The notes: generated by a model not told the origin, from the sequence alone. A stretch of DNA of 64,000 nt from Chaetoderma sp. LZ-2023a (GCA_034401795.1 CM067367.1:31113337-31177336), one strand, 5' to 3'. Positions 41,780 to 55,815 are shown, counted from the first letter of the stretch. Made by a program: numbers and translations.

Positions 41780-42790
41780 GATTATATACTCGCAGGATGG
41801 CACACGTGACTCCTCCCTAACTTCGAGAAGGATTCAGATTCTTTCTTTACATTGGCTGAGCGCACCATTTTTTTATGTGCCAGCCTCTAGCTTCCTGGCC
41901 AGAACTTCAGCGTCAATTGATGAAAAGGAAATTCCTTAATTGCAGCATATCTCCGCGGCACAGTGACATAGAAAATATCTTAAGATAGCTTCAGGATCGC
42001 TTGGCAGTTTTAAAGATACCAAAATGACATCAATCAGTTATGAATTAAGCGAGCAAGGGGAACCTATCTTTTAGAGTTGTTAGATATATTTACAAGGCCC
42101 AAGAGTGCATTGTATCATTTTAAAAATGCAATGAGAGAGACATAACTTTGACTGTCACGATGGTTGCTAGCGCACTCCCAGCTCTTGTGTTTCCCTGATG
42201 ACTTCTGTAATAGTGATAGTTAATGGAGTCCTACCATACTCTGTGCATGTGTATGGGGGCAGAAAGTATATTGATGACACAATTGCACAGGCCCCTTACT
42301 AACCAGCGAGGGGGCATCGTTCCTTGTAGGCCAACGTCAATGTATAGCGAAGGCTTCAAGCCCACACAGTCTGACTGCAATGACAAAAAGATGATCACTT
42401 CCAACTGATTTGCGTGCTTGCTACTGCTTTATGATTGGCTACTGAGAGGCAGGGATTATAATGAAGCATGGTGTTCACACTTCCAAAAGGCAATATTGAA
42501 TATAGACCAGCAGATGATTTATTGAAGTGGTCCGCTGATACGTCAAACCACATACCAGGTAACCTGATCAAATGACCACCTCATGCAAACAGGTAGCTGT
42601 TTTAAGTCCTTAGGCTATGTCTACGGCGATCTACAACATTGCCATAATGCTCCATATATGCGTTTCATGGTCAGTCGTAAAACATGTTCTATGCGACTAC
42701 CTTATCAGATGTTTGACCATGAAAACCATATCTAAGAGTAAGTGACTTGCATTAACCATATTAACCCTGATGTCTCGACTCTAAATTTTA
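41780..42790. other. intergenic, nothing recognised
   Basis: Short ORFs only, without domain signals; no repeat boundaries are seen. Confidence 0.3.
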
Positions 42791-42804
42791 AGACATTCAT
42801 ACAC

Positions 42805-43010
42805 ATTAGCTGTTGAATATTTTGAAACTTTCTAAAATGACTCCCAGACAAATTAGTTTCAAAGTGTTATTTGCAATTGACATGTGTCTGTTGTTGTCAT
42901 AGGCAACAGCATCGTACAGTAAAATTCCTTTCAAAATCGATGCCAACACAAGCCATATATGGGTGGAGCTTAGCTGTAGATAGGCGGGGCATAGCTATAT
43001 CTGGAAACGT
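42805..43010 (-). repeat. family P repeat, degraded copy
   Basis: AGCTGTTGAATATTTTGAAACT, CCCAGACAAATTAGTTTCAAAGTG, GTTGTTGTCATAGGCAACAG, ATCGATGCCAACACAAG, then GGTGGAGCTTAGCTGTAGAT and GGCGGGGCATAGCTA. Confidence 0.7.
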
Positions 43011-43014
43011 CCCT

Positions 43015-43740
43015 TGTAGCCCTATATTATGTGAAGGGCCGATTAAACAGACACAATTTGAATCTGTGCATTATTTTTATCTTACACTGTAAAAGTAACT
43101 TTTACTGCTTATGCACAGTAACGTGTATATGATTCGTTTATGCCATAGCACTGTTAGAGTAGATATCCACATTGGTATTGCCACCTATCTCAACAGTGTA
43201 CATATCATCCTAACATACACCCTCTCACATAACTCCACTGTATGTGGCCATACTTACATTATTTTTATCTCTTGCTATGTGACGTAACATTCTTAGCACT
43301 TTTCAGTCCACCAAGCAGATTTCAGCTTACTTCATTCGATAGGCGAGACTTCATCCGGTGACCTAATTTACAATCACAATTACAAATGAGATGGCGACGC
43401 TGTTGAATTGGAAAGAGATATTTGCAAAAGTTTGCAATCATTTTGCTCTAAACGAATTATCTGAGGAACAGAAAACGTGTAGACTGGTTTTAAGTAACAA
43501 AAAACCGTCACTTTGACTGTCATTTAGGCCTCATTAATATTTATGAAGTTTCATGAACATAGCACAGACATAAAAAGCCTGCGAACATGGTACTTTGATA
43601 TGGGAGCAAAGCGGAAGGGCGAGGACCATGCAATAGAACATACAATGAGTTGTGAAAATATCAGTGCGAAGAAATCGTCATTTAATATTACAATTACTTA
43701 CATTCAGTCCTAATAAATATAAATGTCTAACAGTTTGATA
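43015..43740. other. intergenic, nothing recognised
   Basis: No gene, RNA gene or repeat is recognised. Confidence 0.3.
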
Positions 43741-43744
43741 TGCC

Positions 43745-43950
43745 CAGTTAACCATTTAACCCCAGAATTTGTTCAAGAAAATTTCAATTTTCTCATAGCA
43801 ACTGTCCATTTGCAGACGAAGAGACGACTATTCTAGAAAATTCACCACTGGAAATGACTGGCTTGGTTATCGAGCATATAATTCCAGTGGTGAATTTTCA
43901 CAAATATTCTTCTCTTGGTCTGCAAAAGGACTATATCTATAGAGTTTGTT
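43745..43950. repeat. hairpin repeat, family H copy with AACCATTTAACC flank
   Basis: ACTGTCCATTTGCAGACGAAGAG...ATTCACCACTGGAAATGACTGG, then the inverted complement to CTCTTGGTCTGCAAAAGGAC. The preceding CCATTTAACCCCAGAATTTGTTC is the reverse complement of the flank seen beside other copies. Confidence 0.8.
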
Positions 43951-44314
43951 CTATCGAATATTTTCACACAATGGGATCCTTTGATGGCATTTATAGCTGC
44001 AGCCACCTATAATAGAAAGAGAAACAGTGGAAAATAGAATGTCAGTAACTAATAATGGTTAATTGTATTTACAAGTGTCTACAGCCACCGAAAGGAATTC
44101 TTGAGATGAATGTTTTCCCAATATTTAGACCTAATATTCACTATGTACACACACAATCAAAGCAAAATGGCTTTGTAAATAATCAACCTGAAGTCGAAGA
44201 CAAAGAGCTAATATAATGTATCTGCACTGAGAATACTCTTGCTAATTCAACAACTGAACGCGTCCATGGCGAAGCTCACCAACATGGCTGCTGCAGCGGG
44301 ATTAAGGAATGTCC

Positions 44315-44669
44315 ATTGAGGAATTTGAAAATGTGTGAATAATTTGTTTTACTGTATCCAAATTATACAAAAGCATCATTTGGCATGATTCATACCTTTT
44401 CTATTTGGGTTCCCCGATTTGTGTTCTATTTGTTTTGGAAATTTACCACTGAAAATAACGAAGAGAGCAAATACAGTGGTACATTTTCAAAAGTGGCCTT
44501 CCATTGGCCTGCAAATGCACATTATAGAAGCAAATATTTTTTCTTCTTGACCACATGTGGCCGTTAAAGGGGAACACAAATAGAAAAGGTTAAAATCACG
44601 CCAAATGATGCTTTTGTATAATTTAGATACAGTAAAACATATTATTCGCATATTTTCAAATTCCTCAAT
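44315..44669. repeat. 355-bp palindromic element: ~85-bp TIRs around a decayed hairpin
   Basis: The left arm ATTGAGGAATTTGAAAATGT...AATTATACAAAAGCATCATTTGGCATGA (44315-44400) is mirrored by the right arm at 44582-44669, ending CATATTTTCAAATTCCTCAAT. The interior 44430-44545 holds a family H-like hairpin (TTTACCACTG ... CAGTGGTACATTTTCAAAA, CTGCAAATGCACAT). It lacks coding capacity. Confidence 0.88.
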
Positions 44670-44674
44670 AGCAG

Positions 44675-47600
44675 ATTACGCAACGGAAAATCATTTCTTC
44701 CATTTACCATGAGAATCATGGAGTGATGTCATCGCGTAAATGATTGGTGTTACATGACGTCATCACCGAAATAATATTTTGACGATTATTTCTGTGCTGC
44801 AAATAGCCGCTAAAATTCTTAAAGGCAGGCTTTTTCACAAGGTATACTTTTCTACGGCAGTGCTACTGCCACATTATATTCTAAGTACTGCATATATCTA
44901 TACTAAATTGTAAGAAACGCGTCTCATGGGTAGAACACATTTTACCCCTATTATAACATGCTCACTTAATTGCACGGCACTTGGCTAGCAGTTTATACTC
45001 TTAGGTCGGTTAAGTAGCAAAACGCAATACCTCCTTTCTGCACCAGGCAACTAGCTCAGCTCGCAGCTTGTGTGGGTACACAGGTTCATAATTTTGTATC
45101 ATGTCAGTCATAGGTAACTAGTTTAAGAATGTAGTGGTCCTTTCCACATCCGTGTTAGGATCAATTCATCTCTCATCATATATATACTTTGTTGCCCAGT
45201 ATTAGGAGTTTAGCTGCCAACTAATTAATACTACATACACACCACTATCGTTGAGTTGGATGTGCCACATGCAGATATGTTCCCGGTTGGATTTTCCATC
45301 ATACTTGCAAGCGGCATACTAAAAGTGTGTGGGAGTTGGCGTAAATAACACTGGATAGGCTTTAAACATGCAGAGTGATGACACCAACCTGACCAGCTGG
45401 ACACTGACCAGATGATCATCAGCCTTACAAAGTAACCTGTATCATTCTGCCTGTCCGACGAGTTCCCTTTACCATCATGTTTTGCTAGGCACAGCTTACT
45501 TGTGCTCATCCGAGGTGAGGGTGGGGTTGCCGTGCTAGTTAGCTTCTTTGTGGGCTGTTTTCCATCTGTATCTGTATCTGTTCCCAACATTGTAGTTTAG
45601 AAGTCAATTACCAGCATCTAGCTATACAGAGGAATGCTGGTATCTATGGTTTTATTGTTGAGCACAACCCTTCTGCATTAGGCAGGTGGATACGAACTCT
45701 ATGTCGGTCGCTTCTACTAATTATTAAGCTAACAAGTGCACACAATGATGCAATTCATTAGAGAGAAGAGCCTGTTTCCACTGTATTTATAAGATCAGAA
45801 ACAAAACGTATACAACATCAACACATGTGTAACATATTATATCTAGTAAACATGAGTGGTTATATTATATTTAGTCAATGAGGATAGCTAGCCTATTCTT
45901 TATCTATACTACTCTCTATATATCTTTGTGAAATTGTGTGCTGAGTTGGGTTGGTATACAATAAAAACTGTCTATCAATGGTTTGGGCGAGCCGTGTGCG
46001 TCAAGTTGATTGACTGCACGAACATTAGTAACATTTGCAAATATAGAATAGCTATTTGTTAAAATTAGGCTCTAGGAACTTTCCAGTAGCTATAGCACCA
46101 TAGTTAGCCATTTTTTAAATGAAAAAAATCTCGGATTTGTTTTATTTTATTTTTTCAGATTTTGAAAAGCGAATTTCCCTAACAGGTTCACATGTCATTA
46201 TGAAATTGTGTATTTAATGATTGCTTCACTAAATAGGCTTCCCAACTGCTACTTAAATTTGATTAAATAAGTAGTGGGACTAACAATTGTATTACAATTT
46301 TAAGCATTTTCTAATTGCACCTAAGTAGGTTTTAAAAAACCTTGATTTTCAATTAAAAGTGGGTCCAAATTCTCCAAAACACAAACCGAAGCAATATGAC
46401 GAGTCACGAAAACCGGGGATAGGAGTTCTCAAAGATGATGAAATGGCCACCATCAGTCGGATTTGGTACACAACTACGCATGTACTATTAGGGCTGTTCG
46501 ATTATGGAAATAATGATTTAATCAACATAGTACTGTAATATATTGATTAAATAAAGGCATATGCCATTGAAAATACACATTCATATCTGCATTGTTGTTG
46601 TGGTAGCTAAAATTATGACATTTACGCTGTAATTTAAAAGTTTACATGACAATAGATTTGGTGAAGATGGCGATGATGGAATACAGCAATGTTCAACGTA
46701 CAAACGGTAGTTTACTATAGTTGAATTATAACTATCAGCCGGTCAAAAACAACTACAAATCCAAAGATGTTGTGCTCGTCTGACAAATACTCGACTATTG
46801 GTCACTACATTTACCAGATCGAACCTTTGCTGAGAGGTATGTAAATAATTATTGTACAGGTATGCACAGTTTATAGTTGCTTTCAGAATGTATGATATAC
46901 ATGTAAGAAAAATTAACAGAATACATATTTCAAAATACAACAACCTGGAATGATGTTGGTTTATTTTCTTTAAGTAGACATGATGACCGAAGTAAAAAAG
47001 AAAAATTATTACACCGCCTGGCCTAGTTATTAATTGAAATTTCTAACTCTAGGATTAAAAAGAGCTAAGTTCGCTGATTATTGTCTAACAGTCTACAACT
47101 AACTATATACTTGTATTTCATGACAGACTCAGTGCCTGCAGTGAAAGAAAGAAATTGATATGGCAATTCGACGGAGTAACTAGCTGGTTTTCTCAATGAT
47201 AAAGATGTTACCTCACTATTGTTAGCTTGTTTATCGTAGTTATGATAAGTAATTATTCGATACGTGCATGGCATGGCGGAATATAAACACAATGAAATCG
47301 ATTATAATTGTACTCATATACTGCTAAAATCTGACGGAAAAGTACACACTTCAGATTTTAAACAAACAAGAATTTTTGACGATTTTTCGATTTTTCCTCA
47401 GTTATATCGTAAAAATCGTGATTTTAAAAATAAATCCAGCTTCATGATTAAATCGGAAAATCGTGAAAACCTACACCTAAGTCCAATTTCAGTTTACTAT
47501 TTATGATATTTATAAAGGCACATTCTTCATGTATGCGTATCCACTTTAGAAAGTACATGCCTTCATGCATCCCTTAGCAAATGACTGTGTTGATGCCTCC

Positions 47601-49160
47601 GGGGGAACCACTTGAAGACGTACACTACATGACGTCTTAAGCCTAATCAGACAGTTTCCTCATAGAAACTGATTTGCAAAATATTTGCTTGGTCACCCTA
47701 TTGAATTTTGCAATTCAGATAATTCTGATAGAGATCTGCCGTGTGGTACAATAGCACACCAATTCCAATAGATTTCCATTAACCACACAAAGCTATAGAG
47801 AGCTATGCCACAGAAACCGATTTTCAGGATAGAATGTCTGGCGGATATATTATATTTCACATCAAAACCAGTAATTCAATCAAATCTAAGTAATGCTATT
47901 ATATTGAAAACAATATTCAAGGTGGGCTAAGTGGCTATTTTTAATTTTATATCGAGCCACAGTAGGCCTATTTTTATTTTGCCATGCAATTTTGCTGTAA
48001 CTGGTTTAAATTGCAATTAAATGGCATTAAGGGCTTTAGATTTTACCTTATTTTTGCTTACCACATATCAGGCCCATGATCAATCAATGCCACTTGAAGC
48101 CAGGGAGTTTTGAAATCTGATAGATAAATTTTGAGCCATTTTAGTTTTAATAGCACCTTAAGATCTCTGTATGACCATCAAATTCCACAGCATTAATCTC
48201 TGAATTTTTATTTGACTGTAAATCAATTGATTGCTGTTCATATCCGTAAGTAGTATATTAAATTGTGCTTGCCAATCTGGGCATTTTAATTTAGGTATGA
48301 TTTTTAAAATTCACATATACCAGATAAGGGCTAATCAAAATCCTCATCATTACACATGCACATCGATTGATCTTGGTATGAAATGTATTTAAATAGATTA
48401 TTGGTAGATGCAGTCTGCCACACCTGGGTAAGTAGTCCAAATAATAACTTAAAATCTTATTGTTAGAGAATCTTGTAGTGTTACTAACACTGATAAATGA
48501 CCAAAGTGGAAATGCTGTCTGTTGAACTTTCTTGTTACACCAAATTGGGGATGTAATTTGCCAGATTAACAAATTACTGATGTAATATCTATATGGATTT
48601 AATTGGCCTAGTTCGGTAGCTGATGCAGTCATGCAAAAACTGCATCCAATTTTCAGCTGCATTGGTGAATTCGTGATTTCCATGTTCTACCATGTTGTAA
48701 TATTTGCTATGCTAATTATCTAGGATCTACCTGTTATTATTAACATGATACATGTTGTATGTTGCATACCACATACATGTCACTAATATGTATGCTATGT
48801 ATATTTCTTTAAAAATAATTTATAAAATTGTATAAAAATAGAGATTCCTATCAATTTGGAAAGCTTTCTGGAATGTTCCCAATATTCTGACTTACGTCAA
48901 TTGTAAAATAAGATTTAAGTGTAGTGTCCAAAATAAAGCTACCTGTAAACTCAAGGTCTGAGAACAATTTCAATTTGTAATGCTTATATGTACTATTATA
49001 AAGCTGCCACCATCACACTATTTAAAAGAAAAGCAGTGTAACAATTGATCTACATTTCGAATTTGGTCAAATTTTAATCCATTGAATAAGTCGTATGTAA
49101 ATAGATAGTTTACTGAAGAACAAAGTACATTTGACATGGTTGACGATTAAAGGAATTACT
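44675..49160. other. long AT-rich intergenic stretch, no gene supported
   Basis: Scattered ORFs of 60-130 codons on both strands show no recognisable domain, splice-consistent neighbours or conserved motif. The 119-residue minus-strand ORF at 45590-45231 starts with a TDTDTDG simple repeat and is not convincing. I saw no tRNA, rRNA or snRNA gene. Confidence 0.35.
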
Positions 49161-49194
49161 AAATGCTTTAATGGCTAAATTTGGTCAGAAATAT

Positions 49195-49330
49195 CACATT
49201 AGTTGCTTATTGAATATACATTTGCAGACCAAGAGAAGACGATTTTTTTTTAATTTCCCCACTTTAATAACAGACCCTCTTATCGAGCAGTTATGTCAGT
49301 GTTAAATTGAGAAGAATAACCTTCGCCATG
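49195..49330. repeat. decayed hairpin repeat (family H)
   Basis: ATATACATTTGCAGACCAAGAGAAGACGATTTT, then 'ttatcgagcag' at the centre and a weak right arm. Only the left arm is well kept. Confidence 0.55.
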
Positions 49331-49481
49331 AAAGGCTAAATAGGCTTATTTCTTGTGCTGTATTAAAAAGAAGGAAACAGACAGGTTGTTCAAAATGATG
49401 TAAATAATTTAATTATTCCCCTTGAAAATGAACTTCGAGGGGATATAGGAATGTTCATCTTCGTTTATGTACGTACATTTG

Positions 49482-51380
49482 TATGTATGTATTTTTATTT
49501 TATTGATGCACTGGCAACGTGCGTCTTCAATTTCCATGTGCTAACCAGCCGACAGTCATGCACCCATTAGTTTAATTTGTTGATCACCATCTCCCGGTCG
49601 GGGGATCGAACCGCCATACTGCAACTCCGCATAGCATCAGCAACCAGACATCTTTTCACTGGAGCACCGCGCCAAGACAAAGTCTCAGGTTAGCAGACCA
49701 GCTTTCACATGTCTGATATACTGACATGCTGACGATTCATATGGGACTATCTGTGGATGCACCTGCCACGATTCAATCCTTGACATTTAAGCCTATTGTA
49801 CTCTGACTCCATCACGGCTCTGGCAGTATATGTATTTTTATTTTATTGACGCACTGGCAACGTGCAGCTCCAATTTCCATGTGCTAACCAGCCGACAGTC
49901 ATGCACCCATTAGTTTAATTTGTAGATCACCATCTCCCGGTCTGGGGATCAAACCACGATTCTGTGACTCCACATAGCATCAGCAACCAGACATCTTTCC
50001 ACTGCACCACTGTATCAAGACTAAGAGTCAAGGTTTGACCGACCAGCTTTCACATGTCTGATATACTGACACACTGACGATTCATATGGGACTATCTGTG
50101 GATGCACCTGCCACGATTCAAGGCTAGGCTTTTTATGCCTATTGTACTCTGACACCAGCACGGCTCTGGCAGTATATGTATTTTTAATTTATTGATGCAC
50201 TGGCAATGTATGGCTTTAAGTTCTATGTGCTAAGTTAGCCGACAGTCATGCACGCATTAGTTTAATTTGTTGATCACCATCTCCAAGTCAGGGGATCGAA
50301 CCACCATTCTGCAAATCCGCATAGCATCAGCAACCAGACATCTTTCCACTGGACCACCTCGCCAAGACTAACAGTCAAGGTTTGGCTGACCAGCTTTCAC
50401 ATGTCTGATATACTGACACACTGACGATTCATATGGGATTATCTGTGGATGCACCTGCCACAATTCAATCCTGGCTTTTTATGCCTATTGTACTCTGATT
50501 CAAGCACGGCTCTGGTAGTATATGTATTTATATTTTTTATTGATGCACTGGCAACGTGCGGCTTCAACTTCTATGTGCCAACCAGCCGACAGTCATGCAG
50601 CCGTTAGTTTAATTTGCTGATCACCATCGCCCGATCGGGGATCGAACCACCATTCTGTAACTCTGCATAGCATCAGCAACCAGACATCTTTCCACTGGAC
50701 CACCGCACCAAGACTAACAGTCAAGGGTTGGCCGACCAGCTTTCACATGTCTGATATACTGACAGACTGACGATTCATATGGGACTATCTGTGTATGCAC
50801 CTGCCACGATTCAAGGCTAGGCTGTTTATGCCTATTGTACTCTGACACCAGCACGGCTCTGGCAGTTATTTATTGATGCACTGGCAATGTATGGCTTTAA
50901 GTTCTATGTGCTAAGTTAGCCGACAGTCATGCACCCATTAGTTTAATTTGTTGATCACCATATCCAAGTCAGGGGATCGAACCACCATTCTGCAAATCCG
51001 CATAGCATTAGCAACCAGACATCTTTCCACTGGACCACCTCGCCAAGACTAACAGTCAAGGTTTGGCTGACCAGCTTTCACATGTCTGATATACTGACAC
51101 ACTGACGATTCATATGGGATTATCTGTGGATGCACTGGCCACGATTCAATCCTAGGCTTTTTACGCCCATTGTACTCTGACTCCAGCACGGCTCTGTCAG
51201 TATATGTATTTTTATTTTATTGATGCACCGGCAACGTGCAGCTTACATTTCTATGTGCTAACTTAGCCGACAGTCATGCACCCATTAGTTTAATTTGTTG
51301 ATCACCATCTCCCGGTTGGGGGATCAAACGGCCATTCTGCAACTCCGCATAGCACCAGCAACCAGACATCTTTCCACTGC
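49482..51380 (-). repeat. six tandem ~345-bp units, each with a tRNA-like (Pol III promoter) segment
   Basis: The word CAGTCATG recurs at 49553, 49896, 50243, 50590, 50924 and 51271 (spacings 343, 347, 347, 334, 347). Read on the minus strand, each unit has GGCG(C/A)GGTGGTCCAGTGGAA (A-box-like TGGTCCAGTGG), then GAATGGTGGTTCGATCCCCC (B-box GGTTCGATCC), a unique body and an AATAAAATAAAAATACATA end. That is the layout of a tRNA-derived SINE, here in head-to-tail array with about 145 bp of extra sequence per unit. The sixth unit breaks off inside the tRNA-like part at 51379. Confidence 0.85.
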
Positions 51381-51399
51381 ATGTACAGAGTAAACATGA

Positions 51400-53330
51400 G
51401 ATCTGGCTGCTAGGATCTTCATGGCAGATGATATATTTCCGGCTCACAGTTTGGAATATATTTGTGAAATATTTGTATGTTTCCTTCACAAAAATCATCT
51501 CAATTTATATTGGATATTCTTACAGCTTCACTATAATATCAGGAACTGACTTATTACAGCTAGTAGACATTATGTGTGCCACTAGTCTCCACCCAGACAA
51601 TCGACTCGTTGAACGCCGCTCAACTAACATTTAGAACCTGGCTACTCCATCATATAAGGGCAAATTTTAACCCCATCCCCTGCCCCATGATACATGGTAC
51701 AGGATTGGAGTAAATTTTGATAAAAATATTGAAAACGGCTGTTTTCTTGGAGAGAAACAACTTAGAGCAACTTTATTTTCAAAATATATACAATGGTGTC
51801 TTTTATAGGATTCCTAAAGAAAAATTAGAAATTGGTGAGTTAAATGATAAATTAAATATTTAAATCAAAATCTTTTATAACTTGTAAAACAATGACACAT
51901 TTGGATAAATATGAAAATAATGTTTCTTGATTAAATGTGATGATGATATATTGTAACCAATGATGCTATATCGCATACATATTAAGATAAATCTTCCCAG
52001 CCATTATGACCTTTACAATAATGTAGAATTAGATGAGTGATAGCAAGGGATATTAAACTAAAGAATATTTTGTCTTTAGGGAGCAAATTCTGCCAGTCAA
52101 TCTAATTTCAAAATGTTCATATATTATAAGTAATAAATGGATCAATGTCCATAATGTTTACCTGAATGCTGAACTACAAATATATCTTCATTAAAAATAA
52201 ATTGTTAAAAATAACCAAGAACCAAAAACTCAATCACAATGACCAAACAAATATTTACAAGATATGTGGCCTATGTTCATATGGTCAGTTTGAAATTGAC
52301 TTAACTTAAAATTAGCTTTAATCCATGAAGAAATGGTGAAACATGGAGTTAAGTAATTTAATTTGGAAACAGCCTTAGCAATCCTTTCTCTCTTAAAATA
52401 ATTCCTAATAATAGGAAATACACTAACAGGCGAATGGTGTCTTAAAAGTAAATTAACAGTGTATAATGATTACTGATTCTACCAAATATTCGCAATCTAT
52501 ACATATATATAAGCAGGAGAAACACTGTTTTTGAAATATGTAAGTGCCTAAGTTGTTGAGTAAGGAACATAACTCATTGCATTACTCCAAATCCAATTAT
52601 GTTAAAAATATTGAACAGTACACTTTATTTTGTTTTGGAAAGATGCTAGGTTATTACCGAGCTGTAGAGTAAGATTTTTCCAATTTATCAGTGGCATGAC
52701 TGACTTCAATCAACACATTTTAATGTCTTCGCTCAGACGGTAAATCTAAATGGTAAAGGCTGACTTGGCTATTAAAAGATTAAAATACATTGTATAATTA
52801 TGGTGGGACCATATTAGTTAATGCAACAGTTATTAGCACCAGGAAATATGCATGTGCCATATTCTCTATTTCGTATAACAACAATGTGCAACACAACTCA
52901 TTGTAAAGTTATCGAGGAAAACTATGTTTCTTTGTTTTCAGAGAAAATAATTTACCTTAATTAGAATACTTTTGCCCATGACCTTTTGTTCCAAAATGAA
53001 AAGGGTTCTTAAGACACACCAAGAAACAATCTCCGACTCAAGTTTGTTGACAACGCATTCTGTATCAGATTCTATTATAGGGCAGATCACACATAGAGGA
53101 GGGTCTGGGAGGGGGGTCCTTCCCACAGCGGATGATCATTCCCCATGGAAGATTTGAAAATGAGATGTTCTGAGAAGCATAGCATTCTGTTTCCTACATT
53201 CCGAGGGATAATATCCAAGGAAATATAGGAAGGTTTTACGGTAATATATGCATAGTAAAAGAAACTAGGAAAATACTGGAAATATAATGTGCTTACTTGT
53301 AACCCTGCTAATAATTAAAGCGTTTTCAGC
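51400..53330. other. intergenic, nothing recognised
   Basis: AT-rich, with only scraps of family P (CAGTCAATCTAATTTCAAAATG at 52096) and family H (52610-52790). No gene is supported. Confidence 0.35.
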
Positions 53331-54000
53331 CATCAAGTTACTCAATAGCTATAAATATGATGATGTGCCACTCAGTTTATGCTTTCTCACGTTGGTACAA
53401 TACTGCAGAAAGGTTGCAAGTGGCATAACTCTGCGCTTTGTCATCGAATCAGCTCCTTTGCATAATGCACATATTAGATGCCTATATGGACATTGCGACA
53501 TGGTTTGGTATACATTTCTTAAAAGATGGATGAAGACGCTGACAAAAATTTACCATTGATTTCAAAGGCAAATTTGACCTTTGACATATATTATCTGGAA
53601 CCTAGGTCCGACTGACCACGAGCATTATTTAGTGATTTCCCTAGAATTTTTGGAAAACCAAGATGACCACGGACAAGGTGACCAATAGCACACTAAGATC
53701 TGTTGACCAATATTTGGTTAAAATAAGGTCGTTGATTAAGAAGTAACTAGCATATTAAGGCAAAGGTTGGGGGACAACGGATGGACGGTTACTATGGCAT
53801 AAGACCACATAGCATTTCAGACCGGGTGAGCTAAATATCTACCCAACCACCAAGTTACGACTTAATAGCTCTAAATATGAAGAAATATATTTTCCCATTG
53901 TATCCTATACTGTGGAAAATCTCAAATGGTGATACCTCTGGAGTTTGAGATCGAATCAGCTTCATTTTTGCAATGCATTTATTAGACGTTAATATGACCA
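53330..54000. repeat. two related ~250-bp stretches about 500 bp apart
   Basis: 53330-53530 and 53845-54030 share AAGTTAC..C..TAGCTATAAATATGA, TGATGTGCCACT / TGGTGATACCTCTGGAG, ATCGAATCAGCT and GCATATATTAGA(C/T)G-like words in the same order. They look like old duplicated fragments, possibly eroded coding sequence; not identified. Confidence 0.4.
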
Positions 54001-54759
54001 TTTTGGCAAAACATTGCTTTCAATCCACCCAGAAATAACAAAACATGACACTATGTTTATGTTGGACGAACAGATTTTTAGGTACCAGATGGCATCTGCT
54101 CGCTATGGCTTAGTCAGCTGACATGGGTGAGCTCACAATGCACATCAGTAAACTGATGGATACTCCTCGACGGCATACATCGCAGAAGAAAGTAATAACA
54201 GTATGGCTTGGAAAAATGTATAGAGGTTAAATGGACAACTGATGACACTACACTAGTTTTAATACCTGCACACCTTCTCTTTAAGATGTATGCACATACA
54301 CAGTAACAGTTTTGCTTCAGGAATAATTAGGTTCTACAACCAGTAAGCCAAAATTTTATGAAACCAATGCCCAACATGGGCCAAAAACATTCAATACCAA
54401 GTTAAAATCTCAAAATTTTAAGCAAATTTTTAAGCCTTAAAAAATTATGATTTACGCCCTGAATACAGCCTTTCCTCATTCAGTGAAGGATGGTCTTTTG
54501 AATGACATTTTGTCGACGGATATATCTAGGTTATTGGTAAGATTAGTTCATTGCGAGTCCGACTATTTGGATGCAAGTTCGCATAAGCAAACCATACCAA
54601 TATGGAGTGTGATCATCTCTGTCCTGGCCATTAAGGACATTTGCCTCATGAGTGTAGAATTTCTGCCTACCCAGCCATACCCAATCGCGAAATATTATAC
54701 AGTGTACACAGCCATTAAAAACGTGCAATAGATCCTAAGGTACCTTGATAAATACACCC

Positions 54760-55815
54760 ATGAAAAAACCTACAGGGTATCTAGATCAACCAAAAATACT
54801 GGTTACCTATGACGAAGGTGTGTACAGCATCGCGCGAGAAATACAGGTGACCTGACCTGAAAACTTTTAGAACAGTATTCTTTGCATGGGGTCGTTCCAT
54901 ATGACAAAGCTGGCATATATTCGAAATATTTGAAGTGGAGTGGTGCAGAAAATATCCTCCTAGAGTTCCATATTTAGAATCTTATTGAATCCGTCTTTAG
55001 TGGAAAACACTATGTGACGTCATTGAAAGGACTACAGTTACTTAAAGAAGCATTTCGTAGGCGGCAATCGATGAACTCTTTCAAGCAAGATGGAAAGGTG
55101 GCTATGTATACTACAGCAGATGACAGCCAATGTGGCAAACAAGTCTTGCACTTAACATCTGGGCCTAGTAATCCAATTCCAGTGGAGCAATGAAGAATTA
55201 TTTCGTGACTTGTGCCAATTTCTCCTCATTAATAGTAAACATGGTGAAACATTTAAATATTGGAACACTTTCATACAGCTCATGTTCTACCTAGAAAATC
55301 TCATCTGAATTGACCATGAGGGCAATTGGACATTGTAACCCCATGCAATCCAAGCATTGCTACCAAAATGCTGAATTTGCCTCCAAAATTGCATCCCATG
55401 GTCTTTGGGGGATATGTAGAAGGTTCCAGAGACAGCGCCAGAAATTGACCAGGTTTTCATGGAGGGAAGAGGTGTACTGAACCAAACCTAATGATGTGGC
55501 AAAGCAATGCGAGCAGAAATGGTATAAAGCAAGCAATCAGTAAGTCCCAAAAATGTTCCTCAGATAAGATCGGCAGTTCCAGAAAGAAACATCATGTAGC
55601 AATGTGGGAGCTAATGTATCATGAAATGATTGCAATCACCAACCTGTATTGTGAGCCAAGTGAAATGAGTACAGCATCTTACGACATGGAAGTAGGCAGG
55701 GCTTTGAACAAGGCAACAATAGAATTTGAGGGAAGAAATATCCAATCCATTTTAGGAGTAATTCCAAGGAATGAGAACCCCTTTTCGAACAAAAAATCAT
55801 ATGCTTTACAACATC
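54760..55815 (+). pseudogene. second FEN/XPG-like transposon ORF, N-terminal portion (decayed)
   Basis: Conceptual translation through several stops and frameshifts gives YDEGVYSIAREI, then HYVTSLKGLQLLKEAFRRRQ (about 55011-55070), ELFRDLCQFLLINSKHGETF (about 55200-55258) and APEIDQVFMEGR. Next come AISKSQKCSSDKIGSSRKKH and MYHEMIAITNL (about 55530-55655), which align with SINLDSKKRGGIIGITQKPG and RHERAAITT of the ORF at 13201. The last recognisable piece is ENPFSNKKS. LINE copy B then interrupts it; it resumes near 59460. Confidence 0.75.

Noticed and set aside
45231..45590. 119-residue minus-strand ORF
   Set aside because: It starts in a small TDTDTD repeat, has no domain or splice-consistent neighbour, and its composition looks random.
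49482..51380. Cluster of functional tRNA genes
   Set aside because: A and B boxes are present, but the acceptor and anticodon stems do not pair convincingly and the units carry SINE-like bodies.
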